Origin: Antedon mediterranea
Taxonomy: Eukaryota > Echinodermata > Crinoidea > Comatulida > Antedonidae
DNA: 64,000 nucleotides
Assembly (NCBI RefSeq): GCF_964355755.1
Contig: NC_092675.1
Location: 6,668,312 to 6,732,311 of the forward strand
Direction of reading: 5' to 3'
Shown here: piece after piece, positions 23,001 to 32,631 of the stretch
Numbering within the stretch: the stretch's first letter is position 1
Layout of the letters: each line of letters starts with the position of its first letter
Program-made: the position numbers and the translations under genes
Notes under the pieces: generated by a model
The model's input: only the letters and a program-made list of their open reading frames with translations
Told to the model about the DNA's origin: nothing
The model's database searches: none

Positions 23001-26000
23001 CGACCACAGTCAATATCACAGTCACAACCACAGTCAATATCACAGTCACAACCACAGTCAATATCACAGTCACAACCACAGTAACAACCATAGTCAATAT
23101 CACAGTCACAACCACAGTCAATATCACAGTCACAACCACAGTCAATATCACAGTCACAACCACAGTAACAACCATAGTCAATATCACAGTCACGACCACA
23201 GTCAATATCACAGTCACAACCACAGTCAATATCACAGTCACAACCACAGTCAATATCACAGTCACAACCACAGTAACAACCATAGTCAATATCACAGTCA
23301 CAACCACAGTCAATATCACAGTCACAACCACAGTCAATATCACAGTCACAACCACAGTCAATATCACAGTCACAACCACAGTCAATATCACAGTAACAAC
23401 CATAGTCAATATCACAGTCACAACCACAGTCAATATCACAGTCACAACCACAGTCAATATCACAGTCACAACCACAGTCAATATCACAGTCACAACCACA
23501 GTCAATATCACAGTAACAACCATAGTCAATATCACAGTCACAACCACAGTCAATATCACAGTCACAACCACAGTCAATATCACAGTCACAACCACAGTCA
23601 ATATCACAGTCACAACCACAGTCAATATCACAGTCACAACCACAGTCAATATCACAGTAACAACCATAGTCAATATCACAGTCACAACCACAGTCAATAT
23701 CACAGTCACAACCACAGTCAATATCACAGTCACAACCACAGTCAATATCACAGTCACAACCACAGTCAATATCACAGTCACAACCACAGTCAATATCACA
23801 GTAACAACCATAGTCAATATCACAGTCACAACCACAGTCAATATCACAGTCACAACCACAGTCAATATCACAGTAACAACCACAGTCAATATCACAGTCA
23901 CAACCACAGTCAATATCACAGTCACAACCACAGTCAATATCACAGTAACAACCATAGTCAATATCACAGTAACAACCATAGTCAATATCACAGTCACAAC
24001 CACAGTCAATATCACAGTCACAACCACAGTCAATATCACAGTCACAACCACAGTCAATATCACAGTCACAACCACAGTCAATATCACAGTCACAACCACA
24101 GTAACAACCATAGTCACAACCACAGTCACTACAGTCACAACCACAGTCAGTACCACAGTCATATCCGTAGCAACAATAAATTATAAAGCTGTCTACACTA
24201 TCAAAACTTGATGTGATGTGCCCAAATATAGTAGTGATATGCATAAATATGGTAGTGGTATGACATGATTATGTCCATATATAAGCACATCATTTCAGAG
24301 CTTGAAATCAGAATCGTTGATATAAAATTTTGAAGTTAGAATATCAATAATAATGTATCATTGGATTTCATTTACAAGATAATGTAACCATAATGTATAC
24401 TGTAATTGCCATCAATAACAATTGCCTTCTTTAGATTGGGATTCGGGTGAGCCCTATGGAGATGGCGACGGAGTTACTTTAAAGTATAATACTTTAAAAT
24501 GGAATGACATTACTACTGCAACTCTCTATCCATCAATATGTGAGAAAGGTAAACTCTTTCATTATTCGCACATTACTTTTGTTTACAAACACATTTAATA
24601 TACATGTTCTTCCAACAAGATCAGTCTACTAATATCCAATTTACATAAACAAGCGGTAACGGTAAGCGGAAACCGCGTGCCTGTTCCACCAGCCGATTCT
24701 GCTACTGTCAAGTACCTATCTATAAAACTATAGCAAGTTATACACGTTGCTGTCTGCAGAAACGCTGTACTTTTAACACCGTACACTGTCCTGTAGCACA
24801 GTATCTGTTGACAATTTAAAATGAGATTATTACCTTAATTATTTTCTATTATAAAAAATTACTTCCTAAATATACAAACCTAACCCTCTAAATAATCTCT
24901 CTCAACTATTAAAAAAAAATGCATTTCCTTGATAGACCTCCAGCGTGTAACATTAAAGCCCTTACCACTAGACCAAACATTTCGGTTGGCAAACAGTGTT
25001 TCCGCAAGATATTTACTCTATATAGCGCCCTCTATAATATATGTACAGCATTTCTACAGACAGCAACGTGTAGTATTGGTAAATAATATAGATTTTATAT
25101 ATATATTTTTATATATTTTTCCACTTACCGCTTACCGTTACCGCTGTGTAGATTGGCCTTAATGGTTCACTCTTTCCACTCGCGGTGCTATGGGATACGA
25201 TTTTAAAGTTTTACAGCATTTTGCATGTTTCTGGTAATTGTTCATAGGTATTGAATGGGAATACTATAATAATAAGAGGTACTTTGCGACTGACTACCGT
25301 ATGACGGCTAACGACGGCGTAAATGTATGTGCAGACATTGGAGGATATCTTGCAGTAATTACTTCAAATGAAGAAAACGCGTTTCTGGTCAACATGATTG
25401 AGAAAACTCACAATAGTAAACGAAAGTTTTACATTGGATATGTGAGCGACAGCAGTGCGGTCTGGTCCTGGCCAGATTCATCTCCAAGAGGTTATTCAAG
25501 TATGTTAAGGATACATTATATATTATTTATTCCCAAAAAACATAATTGTTTTTCTTTGTCTTACTGTATCTGTACTCTATATTACTGTGTCTTAATGTCT
25601 TTTAATGTATTTTACTGTATCATAATATACCTATCTTCTGTATATTGATGCATATTGCTGTATCTTAATGTATCTTACTGTATCTTAATGTATCATACTG
25701 TATCTTAATGTATCTTACTGTATCTTACCATGTCTTAATGTATTTTGCTGTATCTTAGTTTGTCTTCGGTATATTGCTGTGACTGTACCTTAATCTTATT
25801 GTATCCTAATGTAGGCCTATCTTATTGTATCTAACTGTATCTTACTGTATCTTACCATTTCTTAATGTATTTTGCTGTATCTTATTTTGTCTTCCGTATA
25901 TTGCTGTATCTTGCTGCATCTTACTGTCATCTTACTGTATCAGGATTGAACCCGGGACCTTGGTATTGGAAGGCAAGCACGTTAACCACCAAGCTACAGC

Positions 26001-29000
26001 TCCACTCTTACTGTATCTTACTGTATCTTACTGTATCTTAATGTATCTTACTGTATCTTAATGTATCATACTGTATCTTAATGTATCTTAATGTATCTTA
26101 ATGTATCTTAATGTATCTTAATGTATCTTACTCTATCTTAATGTATCTTAATGTATCTTACTGTATCTTAATGTATCTTACTGTATCTTAATGTATCTTA
26201 ATGTATCTTAATGTATCTTGCTGTATCTTAATGTATCTTAATGTATCTTAATGTATCTTGCTGTATCTTAATGCATCTTAATGTATCTTAATGTATCATA
26301 CTGTATCTTAATGTATCTTGCTGTATCTTAATGTATCTTGCTGTATCTTAATGTATCTTAATGTATCTTAATGTATCTTGCTGTATCTTAATGTATCTTA
26401 CTGTATCTTAATGTATCATACTGTATCTTAATGTATCTTGCTGTATCTTAATGTATCTTAATGTATCTTAATGTATCTTAATGTATCATACTGTATCTTA
26501 ATGTATCTTAATGTATCTTAATGTATCTTAATGTATCTTGCTGTATCTTAATGTATCTTACTGTATCTTAATGTATCTTACTGTATCTTAATGTATCTTA
26601 ATGTATCTTAATGTATCTTAATGTATCTTAATGTATCTTACTCTATCTTAATGTATCTTAATGTATCTTACTGTATCTTAATGTATCTTACTGTATCTTA
26701 ATGTATCTTAATGTATCTTAATGTATCTTAATGTATCTTACTCTATCTTAATGTATCTTAATGTATCTTACTGTATCTTAATGTATCTTACTGTATCTTA
26801 ATGTATCTTAATGTATCTTAATGTATCTTAATGTATCTTACTCTATCTTAATGTATCTTAATGTATCTTACTCTATCTTAATGTATCTTAATGTATCTTA
26901 CTCTATCTTAATGTATCTTAATGTATCTTACTCTATCTTAATCTATCTTAATGTATCTTACTGTATCTTAATGTATCTTACTGTATCTTAATGTATCTTA
27001 ATGTATCTTACTGTATCTTAATGTATCTTGCTGTATCTTAATGTATCGTACTGTATCTTAATGTATCTTGCTGTATCTTAATGTATCGTACTGTATCTTA
27101 CTGTATCTTGCTGTATCTTGCCATGTCTTAATGTATTTTGTTGTATCTTACTGTATCTTAATGTATCGTACTGTATCTTATTGCATCTTACTGTATCTTA
27201 CTGTATCTTGCTGTATCTTACCATGTCTTAATGTATCTTGCTATATATTACTGTATCTTGCTATATATTACTGTATCTTAATGTATCTTACTGTATCTTA
27301 ATGTATCTTAATACTTGCTATATCTTACTGTATCTTTCTGTATCTTACTGTATCTTACTGTATCTTAATGTATCTTGCTATATCTTACTGTATTTTAACG
27401 TATCTTTCTGTATCTTACTGTATCTTACTGTATCTTAATGTATCTTGCTGTATCTTTCTGCATCCCAATATAATTTCCTTATCCTAATGTAGGCTTATCT
27501 TACTGTATCTCATTGTATCTTATTGTATGTTACTGTATATTGCTGTATCTTATTGTATCTTACTTTATCGTTCTTTATCTTACTGTATCTTACTGTATCT
27601 GTACCTTACTGAATCTTACTGTATATTATTACTATATTTTAATACATCTTGCTGGATCTTACTGTATTTTACTGTGTCTTAATGTATCTTACGATCTTAC
27701 AGATTGGGCTGTAGGTGAAAGTAATCTGGCGTCCGCATGCGCATTACTGTCTTTATCCGATGGCCAATGGTACGACGAATCGTGTACAGGCATTTACGGA
27801 ATCATATGTGAAGATGGTATGTCTAAAATGGTCAAAAGATACATTATAGACCTGTAGATCACGTTGTACAACTTGACACTAACACTAAAACTAATTTCAA
27901 AATGAAATAGTTTTTGGTGAAGGAGACAAAATTAATAGGCCTATTGTTGATATTCTTTAACTGGAGTCTTATATTTCTCTTTCAGAAATACCTTGGATTC
28001 CATGGCATGATGAGAAATATTACATAAACCCAACTCCAATGCCCTACGACAAAGCAAGAGAAACGTGCCAACAGTTAGGCGGTGATCTTGTGTCATATGA
28101 CACGGTAGAAGAAGAAAAAGTTGTAGAGAGCCTTCTAGAGCGCACACTAATAATAACGTCGAAATATAAAGGTGTTTATATCGGCAACCGCAGAGAAGGC
28201 GATGTGTTTAAATGGGCACGAACTGGCACGGCTAGTACACTGTCTAGTAAGAGAAATTGCAGAAACGTTACGCCATAATTGTCTTTCTTTATCTGTTTTG
28301 GGCACATTTAATACGTGCATGATTAAACATTAACAGAAATATAAATATTATTATAATCATTATCATTGTTTTCTCGAATTAGTAGCACTAATTCAGATAG
28401 GTAGTAGTGGAATGGTAACAACTTTTGAAATAGTGAATACATCACTTTCTTCCTATCTTACAGGTTGGTGTCCAAGTGAACCATCAGGAGGAAGTGAATA
28501 TTGCACAGAGTATTGGAGCGACTTGGATTGTTATTATGATATCAGTTGCTCCCACTTTAGAGCGAGTGTCTGTGAAGCTGGTAAGTGTATTCCTTATGTA
28601 GTAGACAGGAATGTAGGCCGATATCATCGCAAATCAACTGGTAAATATTCAATCAATATCAACAACGAAACCCGCCCATGCGCAGTCTTATTTCTCTAAT
28701 GACTGGTATGCGTCGATAATCAATTGACAACAAGAACATGTTATTGAACAAATTGTTTTTAATTTCATCAAAATCGGACGACAGAAAGTTTATTTTCTTA
28801 CGACCGTAAGATAGAAGTATTTGAGAATCTATATTATCGAATTTTTACTGTATATTTAAATTGTTGTAATTATTATTCTGTTAATAGTTAAAAGTTAATA
28901 CTGTATATAAAATATCAAATAATTATTTTGGGCTTTATGCTTCATACCGTTTAGATTTAAATGCAACTACTGACACCAGCATATGGGAGCTTAGGCGATA

Positions 29001-30806
29001 TTTGGTGGTTCCAAAAACCTTAACTTATGATGAAGCTCGTACTAACTGCAATGAGATGGGCATGGAATTGGCATCTATTACGTCACAATATGAAATGGAT
29101 GTTGTTGTCGCAGCTGCACATGCGTATTCAAGCAGCAATCATTATTATTATATTGGATATAATGATATTGTAACCGAAGGAACTTATGTTTGGGGAACAT
29201 CGTCTTCTGGTAGAGCACAAAACGGTTTTGAAAGTAAGTTGAAATGTGAATTCAACATTGGTCTTAAAAACACACTTAAATTTGGTTCCCACTAGAGACG
29301 CAACACAACGATGTAACGCAACGTAAGGGATTTGACCAATCACATGCGATGTATTATTATTTATTATTATTCGTAAGTAAGTAAGTAAGAACCAACCACT
29401 TTGCTCACGTACCGTTCAAGTGTACACGCGTGGTTATCGGAAAGTATTGCCTAGGATAAACTTGAACCCGATAGAGCCTTTGATAATTTAATTAGTCAGA
29501 ATATTAAATTATAAGTTTGTCACTTGTGAAGTTTGTCACTTGTGACCATAAATACATTGAACGACACCCAAAATGTAAAGACCCATAGGCCACAATTAGT
29601 GGAATAACTAAGAAATAGTATTCAATAATACTAAAACTCTGTCTGCACTATCAAATTTTATGTGACAACAAATGTGATTTACCCATATATGGACATGATG
29701 ATGTCATATCACTACCATATTTAAGTATATCACAACCATATATGGGCACATCACACCTTTTTTGTCAAACTAGTTTGATAGTGTAGACAGAGCTTAAGAG
29801 TGATGTGGTACTTTATTATAACATTTAATATTAGCAGCATTTAATATGAAATTTACGTTAAATGTTATCCAGATAACCTTCTTTCCATTCCATCAAATAT
29901 TTGTAATCTTTCTTTCACATTCAGAGGAAAAATGGCAAAATCAGCACTGTGGTTACAAGAGTCCTTAAAACATTATAGAATATCTGATTCAAATCCCAGA
30001 AGGTAGGAAACCTTTTGCCATTTTCCCCCTGACTGTTCACATACACCCTTCATCTTTGATTTTTGTTTTAGTCTGGTCAGATTCTTCTACGTTTGATGAT
30101 ACTAATGATTGTGCTGTTTTGCGACCTCAGGATATGGATTGGTATTCGTATTCATGTACTTCCAACCCATACCATATTTGTGAAATAGGTAAGATTATAG
30201 ACCTTCCAAAATCAATTATAATATCCTATAATCATATGATTACGACATAGCATAGCATTACTTATAATTATTAACCTTTTAATTTTTACATATTCCAATC
30301 CCCAATCCAAAGAGTATGTTGTCCCTGGAAAACATAACTCTAGTAACCAGTAGACCAAACTTAACGAAAACAATGACAAAACTGACAGGATGGAATCAAA
30401 CCCAACCATTGAAAACAATACAGGCCTAACCCTTGTTTGGAAATCAACATAAATGCCATCATGTATTATTTGAATAAGGTTTATAATGTAGAAAGAATAC
30501 TTAACATTATTGTCTTGTTTTAAAGAGTGGACAGAAGACTATGAATTTCAATATGAAGGAACCAGTGAAGAAGTAGATCACGATACGCAGAACACTTGCG
30601 TTCACGGACACGTATTACAAGATATTAGTGTACGAAGTATAATTGAATGCATAACAGCATGCGTAAATGACGTAGGATGCGTATCCGTAAACTATTACGT
30701 ACCCGCTGATGACGTCATGAACTGTCAACTAAACGATGTTTTCAGATCTGACTACCCGGACGATGTGTTTACTCTGGTCACGTGTACTTATTATGAATTT
30801 ACATAG
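14995..30806 (+). CDS. C-type lectin gene B: five CTLDs plus PAN/apple domain
   Basis: Thirteen coding exons: 14995-15076, 15366-15410, 16089-16343, 16852-16971, 19416-19679, 24435-24548, 25248-25499, 27703-27816, 27986-28246, 28464-28580, 28955-29233, 30072-30188, 30526-30806 (stop TAG). Joined they make 2301 nt, about 766 residues without a stop; every intron is phase 1. Order: candidate leader peptide, a short two-cysteine linker, CTLD1 to CTLD5, PAN/apple domain. CTLD1 has both EPN and WND, the standard mannose-type calcium site; CTLD2 has EPY and WND but lacks the inner cysteines; CTLD3-5 lack EPN. A secreted, possibly calcium-dependent, lectin is the likely product; immune or adhesion roles are guesses from the family. 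It lies 1.8 kb downstream of its paralogue A. Introns hold two large minisatellites and retrotransposon pieces, yet all splice sites are intact. The first two exons are the least certain. Confidence 0.85.
15366..15410 (+). CDS. Gene B short exon: two-cysteine linker
   Basis: 45 bp between ATCTAG and GTAAGT. In phase 1 it reads ESNCADNGYTCTTPS and continues into FCQEGW of CTLD1. Its symmetric length, consensus donor and cysteine content support it. The intron on its right (15411-16088) shows nothing recognised. Confidence 0.6.
16089..16343 (+). CDS. Gene B exon: CTLD1, first half
   Basis: The acceptor is TTATCAG and the donor is A|GTTAGT. It encodes CQEGWSFAVGRCYKT, SMCRVQKGYLPVV and LIGYNDRLTEGTFMW. 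Against gene A, the segment between YLPV and IGYND is strongly changed. Confidence 0.85.
16344..16851 (+). other. Gene B intron inside CTLD1
   Basis: 508 bp, without the 47-bp satellite that fills the matching intron of gene A; nothing else recognised. Confidence 0.6.
16852..16971 (+). CDS. Gene B exon: CTLD1, second half (EPN and WND)
   Basis: The acceptor is TTTTACAG and the donor is G|GTATGT. It encodes WASGEPNGGTEDCTII, NWNDIPC and VAICEM. EPN and WND are both present, so this is the one domain in the window with the full canonical mannose-type calcium-site signature. Confidence 0.85.
16988..17019. repeat. (TA)n microsatellite
   Basis: About 16 uninterrupted TA units just after the CTLD1 second exon of gene B. 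Confidence 0.9.
17180..17305. mobile_element. Dispersed element, internally deleted copy of 41845-42310
   Basis: The block TAAACACACCTAC to CCAAACAATCCTAGGCCTA matches 41880-41938 almost base for base. Then ATAATACCAGTTATG joins directly; in the other copy about 350 bp separate these two parts. Confidence 0.6.
17484..18990 (-). pseudogene. Broken non-LTR retrotransposon with reverse transcriptase (- strand)
   Basis: Read on the - strand: NYRPIANLPFLFKVLERIA near 18900, LLDYSAAFDTINHDLL, GVPQGSV, then the catalytic motif MIYADDTQLYL within 18188-18829, and finally YGDHAFAVAAPKLWNTLP and LKTHLF within 17585-17884. These are the ordered parts of a reverse transcriptase and the C-terminal tail of CR1/L2-like elements. 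At least two frameshifts interrupt it (near 18780 and between 17884 and 18188), so it is dead. The 3' end carries a CATTTATAAAGCGC-type tail and a run of AAT/ATT triplets at 17487-17510. It is 5'-truncated and sits antisense in the gene B intron 16972-19415. Confidence 0.85.
19050..19160. repeat. GAC/GAT-rich simple repeat
   Basis: Runs of GACGACGAC and GATGATGATGAC shortly before the CTLD2 exon. The sequence between this and the exon at 19416 shows nothing more. Confidence 0.7.
19416..19679 (+). CDS. Gene B exon: CTLD2, first half
   Basis: The acceptor is ATCGTAG and the donor is A|GTAAGT. It encodes TPRQWYPRGYSMYLFN, SSCEDVGAHLAVVGD and YWWIGYDDVRSEGSFEW. Confidence 0.85.
19853..20004. repeat. 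24/12-bp minisatellite, left block
   Basis: Tandem 12-bp units of type CACAACCACAGT in the gene B intron 19680-24434. The array resumes at 21257 beyond a retrotransposon insertion, so both blocks were once one array. Confidence 0.85.
20005..21257 (-). mobile_element. 5'-truncated non-LTR retrotransposon inserted in the minisatellite
   Basis: A single open frame on the - strand runs from the truncated end near 21256 to a stop at 20101-20103, about 380 codons. It starts with STYCTRWEVTVNVNKSNIMV, then FKYLGVVFNSNGNW, ILLYGSEIWG and KVHLRFCKYILG, and ends with a cysteine/histidine cluster RLCKLCALQSIEDEYHFTL. These follow the catalytic palm in non-LTR retrotransposon polyproteins; the reverse transcriptase core itself is missing. 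The 3' tail beyond the stop has ATGAATAAATGAATGA. The frame has no breaks, which suggests a fairly recent insertion. The clade is not assigned. Confidence 0.8.
21258..24170. repeat. 24-bp minisatellite, right block (about 2.9 kb)
   Basis: Units of 24 bp, made of two 12-bp halves, CACAACCACAGT and CAATATCACAGT. Left of about 22150 the array is mixed with other 12-bp variants; right of it the 24-bp unit is regular, with periodic variants such as AACAACCATAGT. Because 24 is a multiple of three and the unit has no stop codon in several frames, very long open frames exist on both strands; they are not genes. Confidence 0.95.
24185..24303. mobile_element. MITE-like element, family M1, copy b
   Basis: The left end is AAGCTGTCTACACTATCAAA, with inner AAATATGGTAGTGGTATGAC; the right end is decayed to CAGAGCTTG. 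It directly follows the minisatellite. Confidence 0.65.
24435..24548 (+). CDS. Gene B exon: CTLD2, second half, without inner cysteines
   Basis: The acceptor is TTCTTTAG and the donor is G|GTAAAC. It encodes WDSGEPYGDGDGVTL, KWNDITTATLYPSICEK. The calcium-site WND is kept and EPN is EPY. As in gene A, both inner cysteines are absent, so the loss predates the duplication. Confidence 0.85.
24652..25145. mobile_element. Foldback element in gene B intron
   Basis: AGCGGTAACGGTAAGCGG at 24652-24669 is the exact inverse of 25128-25145 (18 bp). A second inverted pair lies inside: ACACGTTGCTGTCTGCAGAA near 24741 and the inverse of 25052-25072. No coding capacity. It fills most of the intron 24549-25247. 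Confidence 0.7.
25248..25499 (+). CDS. Gene B exon: CTLD3, first half
   Basis: The acceptor is TTCATAG and the donor is A|GTATGT. Against gene A only about five residues differ, clustered at the end (SSPRGYS for SSQTNYS). Confidence 0.85.
25530..27695. repeat. 10-bp minisatellite filling the intron inside gene B CTLD3
   Basis: Tandem decamers of type CTGTATCTTA and ATGTATCTTA, regular from about 26010 to 27050 and degenerate outside. The paralogous intron in gene A (7760-8007) is only 248 bp and has none. Apparent open frames rich in Y, C, I and L are by-products. Confidence 0.9.
25941..26008 (-). mobile_element. tRNA-derived SINE fragment inside the 10-bp minisatellite
   Basis: On the - strand: GTAGCTTGGTGGTTAACGTG, a tRNA A-box-like start, followed by CCCGGGTTCAATCCTG, a B-box-like end. 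The decamer array continues on both sides. Confidence 0.7.
27703..27816 (+). CDS. Gene B exon: CTLD3, second half
   Basis: The acceptor is ATCTTACAG and the donor is G|GTATGT. It encodes WAVGESNLASACALL, WYDESCTGIYGIICED. The acceptor abuts the minisatellite. Confidence 0.85.
27986..28246 (+). CDS. Gene B exon: CTLD4, first half
   Basis: The acceptor is CTTTCAG and the donor is A|GTAAGA. It encodes EIPWIPWHDEKYYINP, KARETCQQLGGDLVSYDT, GVYIGNRREGDVFKW. Confidence 0.85.
28464..28580 (+). CDS. Gene B exon: CTLD4, second half (extra cysteine pair)
   Basis: The acceptor is CTTACAG and the donor is G|GTAAGT. It encodes WCPSEPSGGSEYC, DLDCYYDISC and SVCEA; the added cysteine pair of gene A is kept. 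Confidence 0.85.
28581..28954 (+). other. Gene B intron between CTLD4 and CTLD5
   Basis: 374 bp; AT-rich; nothing recognised. It lacks the M2 element present in the same intron of gene A. Confidence 0.5.
28955..29233 (+). CDS. Gene B exon: CTLD5, first half
   Basis: The acceptor is CGTTTAG and the donor is A|GTAAGT. It encodes IWELRRYLVVPKTLTY, RTNCNEMGMELASITSQY and YIGYNDIVTEGTYVWG. Confidence 0.85.
29278..29350. mobile_element. MITE-like element, family M2, left-half fragment
   Basis: TTTGGTTCCCACTAG, ACGCAACACAACG and GACCAATCACATGC follow the left half of copy a; the right half is missing. Confidence 0.65.
29634..29795. mobile_element. MITE-like element, family M1, copy c
   Basis: Ends ACTCTGTCTGCACTATC and GATAGTGTAGACAGAGCTT; inner GGACATGATGATGTCATATC and CACTACCATATTTAAG. 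It lies in the gene B intron 29234-30071. Confidence 0.8.
30072..30188 (+). CDS. Gene B exon: CTLD5, second half
   Basis: The acceptor is TTGTTTTAG and the donor is G|GTAAGA. It encodes WSDSSTFDDTNDCAVL, MDWYSYSC and YHICEI. Confidence 0.85.
   Translation, partial: SGQILLRLMILMIVLFCDLRIWIGIRIHVLPTHTIFVK
30189..30525 (+). other. Gene B last intron
   Basis: 337 bp. On the - strand a GGGTTTGATTCCATCCTG stretch (near 30390) recalls a tRNA B box, so a worn SINE may lie here; not certain. Confidence 0.35.
30526..30806 (+). CDS. Gene B terminal exon: PAN/apple-like domain
   Basis: The acceptor is TTTTAAAG and the stop is TAG at 30804-30806. Six cysteines as in gene A: NTC, IIEC, TAC, VGC, NCQ, TCT. 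The differences from A lie mainly near the C-terminus (DDVFTLVTC for DDVLTIDKC). Confidence 0.85.
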
Positions 30807-32504
30807 CTTTAGAAGATGCGAATTAAAATTGGCTAAAGAAAATTTAATGGGCAGCTCGATTTAGGTCTTAATTGTCTTTTTCAGTTAGCGTTTCGATTCT
30901 AGAAATTTATCTTTTTACCAATATTATGTCGAATCGCCGTCTAGCATATAGATTTAAATAACGAATAGGCCTAAATCAACTACATTTAGGTCCCAAAGAT
31001 ACTTTGAGTGATCGTGTGATACGTTTCGTACACTTTGTAATCTGATATTTGTAAACTGTTGACAAAAGTGTTAAAACTTACACTGTAATAGTTCATAAGG
31101 TGATACTGTAATATTTGTAATTAAGAAATTAAGAAAACTTCATTGTACTTTATTATAATGCTATATTTATTTTGAAATGTAAATAGCTTATATATGTTAA
31201 AAGCGAATAAACATGTGTTAGGGTAATTGTGGGGTGCTGAATTCAAATCTGTTGTTTGCCCGGTTCAATATTTTAGATCTTCTCCCTAAAAATGTGAAAA
31301 ACAAAATGATCGCCATTTAAAACTTATTTTGGCTTATAACTTGACTTTTAAGTGACATAGCAGGTTAAAAAGTAGGTGACCTATACCTATGTTTGTGAGG
31401 ATTCCAAATATAGTGTCATTAAAGTATTCTATTTCAGCCACTATGTTGAAATCTAAGATGGCCCACATTTTAAACGTATTTTTGTTAAATAAAAAATAAG
31501 TCCAGGCTTAAAAGCAATTGGTAACAGGCTTCTGAATATGAAATAATAACAGATGATTTAATTTTATTTCGCTGTAAATATATACAAATAATGAATGTTT
31601 ATGAGTTGGATGGTTGAGAATATTCCATGAATCGAAAGGACGTAGACCCAACGAAAGCGAGTTGACCTATGAAAGTTCGAATAATCCATTACTTGTTATA
31701 CGTTGCGCTTACTTACGTTGCGCTTGATAGTGTAGACAGAGATTACGTTTGCTACAGAAGTTCGAGGCATTTATCATACTGTAGGTGGCAGCAAACACTG
31801 CATTCAGTTCAGTATAATTTAAAATGACTGAACGATGAAAAGACTGTAATATAAACGGAAGTCAAGTATTGACAACAGGTAGTAATTGAACCTGCATGGA
31901 GAGGCTCTATTTCACTTCATCTGTTGTTTGCGTACAGGAAATTATGTTCTCGGTACATATCATTACAAAGAAGTAGGCCTACCGAAGATGATGGATAACC
32001 ATCATACTAAACTATTCCTTAGTTGAGAGTAAGTAAGACAAGGAGAGCGATGGAATATATCAAGTCTTTCACAACGAATAGGTTTGTGTCCTGCGAAACT
32101 ATATCATTAGCAGAAGTTATTGTTTATTTTGGAAATAACGTCAGTATGGATTATTATAGCAACATTTTGAAGAATTGACATTTCATCGATTTTTTTTACA
32201 GTATATTAATACGTATATTTGAAAATCAAAACTGTAACAGTAATTAGTCATAGTTCACTATGGTTTTTGAGGAACCTCATATGTTTATTCTGGTATATAT
32301 GCCTACAAGACGTTCATTCTTTTTATAAATAGACCTAAGGGGATATACAGGTAGACGAGGAGACAAATTAACATACACGTGCTAGGAAAATATATTAACT
32401 AGTAATCATAGTGATATTTCTCTAATTTATCGAAGTACTTTAAAGAAGTATCTTTTTCGAATGACACGCATAACTTATATGTGCAAGGCGTTAGGCTTGC
32501 AACT
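30807..32504 (+). other. Intergenic: 3' end of gene B and 5' region of the arrestin gene
   Basis: A candidate polyadenylation signal AATAAA is at 31206-31211, 400 bp after the gene B stop. 31580-31620 has a hairpin-element end (TACAAATAATGAATGTTTAT). 31660-31742 mixes M2-like ACGTTGCGCTTAC and an M1-like end GATAGTGTAGACAGAG. The arrestin promoter should lie left of 32505; no core motif stands out. Confidence 0.45.
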
Positions 32505-32631
32505 ATGTTCAACATGGGAGCAGTAAATGGGTTTGATGTTCTTTTGGACCATCCTGTGGAGGTATACCAGCCAGGGGAGACTTTAACAGGAAAGGTTGTA
32601 TTGTCACTCACAAAAGATCTTGCAATGAAAG
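32505..32631 (+). CDS. Arrestin gene exon 1
   Basis: Encodes MFNMGAVNGFDVLLDH, then EVYQPGETLTGKVVLSL; donor G|GTAAGG, phase 1. Strands 1 and 2 of the arrestin N fold. Confidence 0.8.

Noticed and set aside
21245-24211. A 988-codon open frame on the + strand (TTVNITVT repeats)
   Set aside because: Same minisatellite, opposite strand; it lies within a lectin intron.
21200-24244. A 1014-codon open frame on the - strand rich in C, D, G and I, looking like a cysteine-rich repeat protein
   Set aside because: It is the 24-bp minisatellite read in a stop-free frame; other frames and the other strand are equally open, it runs into the retrotransposon at its end, and it has no gene signals.
25825-27438. 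Frames rich in YCILLYLTVS, resembling membrane proteins
   Set aside because: The 10-bp minisatellite (CTGTATCTTA) read in frame.
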